From the NCBI GenBank assembly GCA_017744805.1, contig JAGIAP010000018.1:1-32772 (forward strand): a stretch of DNA of 32,772 bases. Direction: 5' to 3'. Shown one piece after another: positions 32,638-32,772 of the stretch (position 1 is the stretch's first letter; every line of letters begins with the position of its first letter). Both the position numbers and the translations under genes were made by a program. The notes below the pieces were generated by a model, which saw only the letters and a list, made by a program, of their open reading frames with translations, was not told where the DNA came from and did not search any database. This stretch comes from Chitinophagaceae bacterium. GTDB taxonomy: Bacteria > Bacteroidota > Bacteroidia > Chitinophagales > Chitinophagaceae.

Positions 32638-32772
32638 CGAGGATCCAAATTTGTCTAAAGTTAAGTATTTATTGAAGGAAGAAGGGTAAACAAGAGGGAG
32701 AATAACTGGGGAATTTGGTCCACAGAAACAAATTGCCATTGATAGCTTTCTGCTATTTTTGAAGAGCGATAC

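Overview
The window looks like a chromosomal segment of a Bacteroidota bacterium, most likely family Chitinophagaceae (Chitinophaga/Niastella-like). The evidence is a Reg_prop/Y_Y_Y sensor kinase, a protein with delta-60 repeats and a C-terminal type IX secretion (T9SS) sorting domain, an OmpA protein with thrombospondin type 3 calcium repeats, a Gfo/Idh/MocA oxidoreductase next to a DUF6807 (PmoA-like) protein, weak use of Shine-Dalgarno sites, and a few TAnnTTTG promoter-like boxes. I saw no rRNA, tRNA, CRISPR array, insertion sequence, phage gene or replication origin. Family calls come from reading motifs by eye; no database search was run.

Layout. 1-2240: the 3' end of an unknown gene, a small hypothetical protein, then a stress-type pair: a very low-complexity KGG-motif protein and a YciE/YciF (DUF892) ferritin-like protein. 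2287-11558: a glycan assembly locus built as two divergent arms around a 174-bp gap. The leftward arm encodes two GT4 glycosyltransferases, a GmhB-like phosphatase, a GT9 heptosyltransferase-like enzyme and an MFS transporter. The rightward arm encodes a NodU-type carbamoyltransferase, a GT2 glycosyltransferase and a second GT9 enzyme. Genes are tightly packed, with TAATG and ATGA start/stop overlaps and one 65-nt overlap. Together they suggest a small, possibly carbamoylated, heptose-like glycan or glycoconjugate whose acceptor and sugar-nucleotide supply lie elsewhere.

11563-16171: a leftward block with a small exported protein, a lipoprotein c-type cytochrome, a coiled-coil exported protein, and a DUF6807 / Gfo-Idh-MocA pair that probably acts on sugars. 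16172-17859: a gene-poor stretch around an unfamiliar helix-turn-helix protein, with an unusual run of inverted repeats and mutually exclusive SD/anti-SD pairings. 17860-19194: OmpA/TSP3 outer-membrane protein, followed by a 699-bp spacer holding a minus-strand terminator and an open-frame fragment. 19894-23614: a LuxR-type response regulator and a large one-component-like sensor kinase, tail to tail. 23836-26140: a small membrane protein, an AraC regulator and a PEP mutase/isocitrate lyase-family enzyme. 26290-29289: the delta-60/T9SS protein. 29344-32637: a FUSC-type membrane protein, a single-domain response regulator and a PAS histidine kinase whose 3' end overlaps the regulator gene.

The strongest candidates for something undescribed are the divergent carbamoyl-glycan locus, the acidic-block/KGG/Arg-Ser-block protein beside the ferritin-like gene, and the SD/anti-SD switch-like RNA upstream of the HTH gene.
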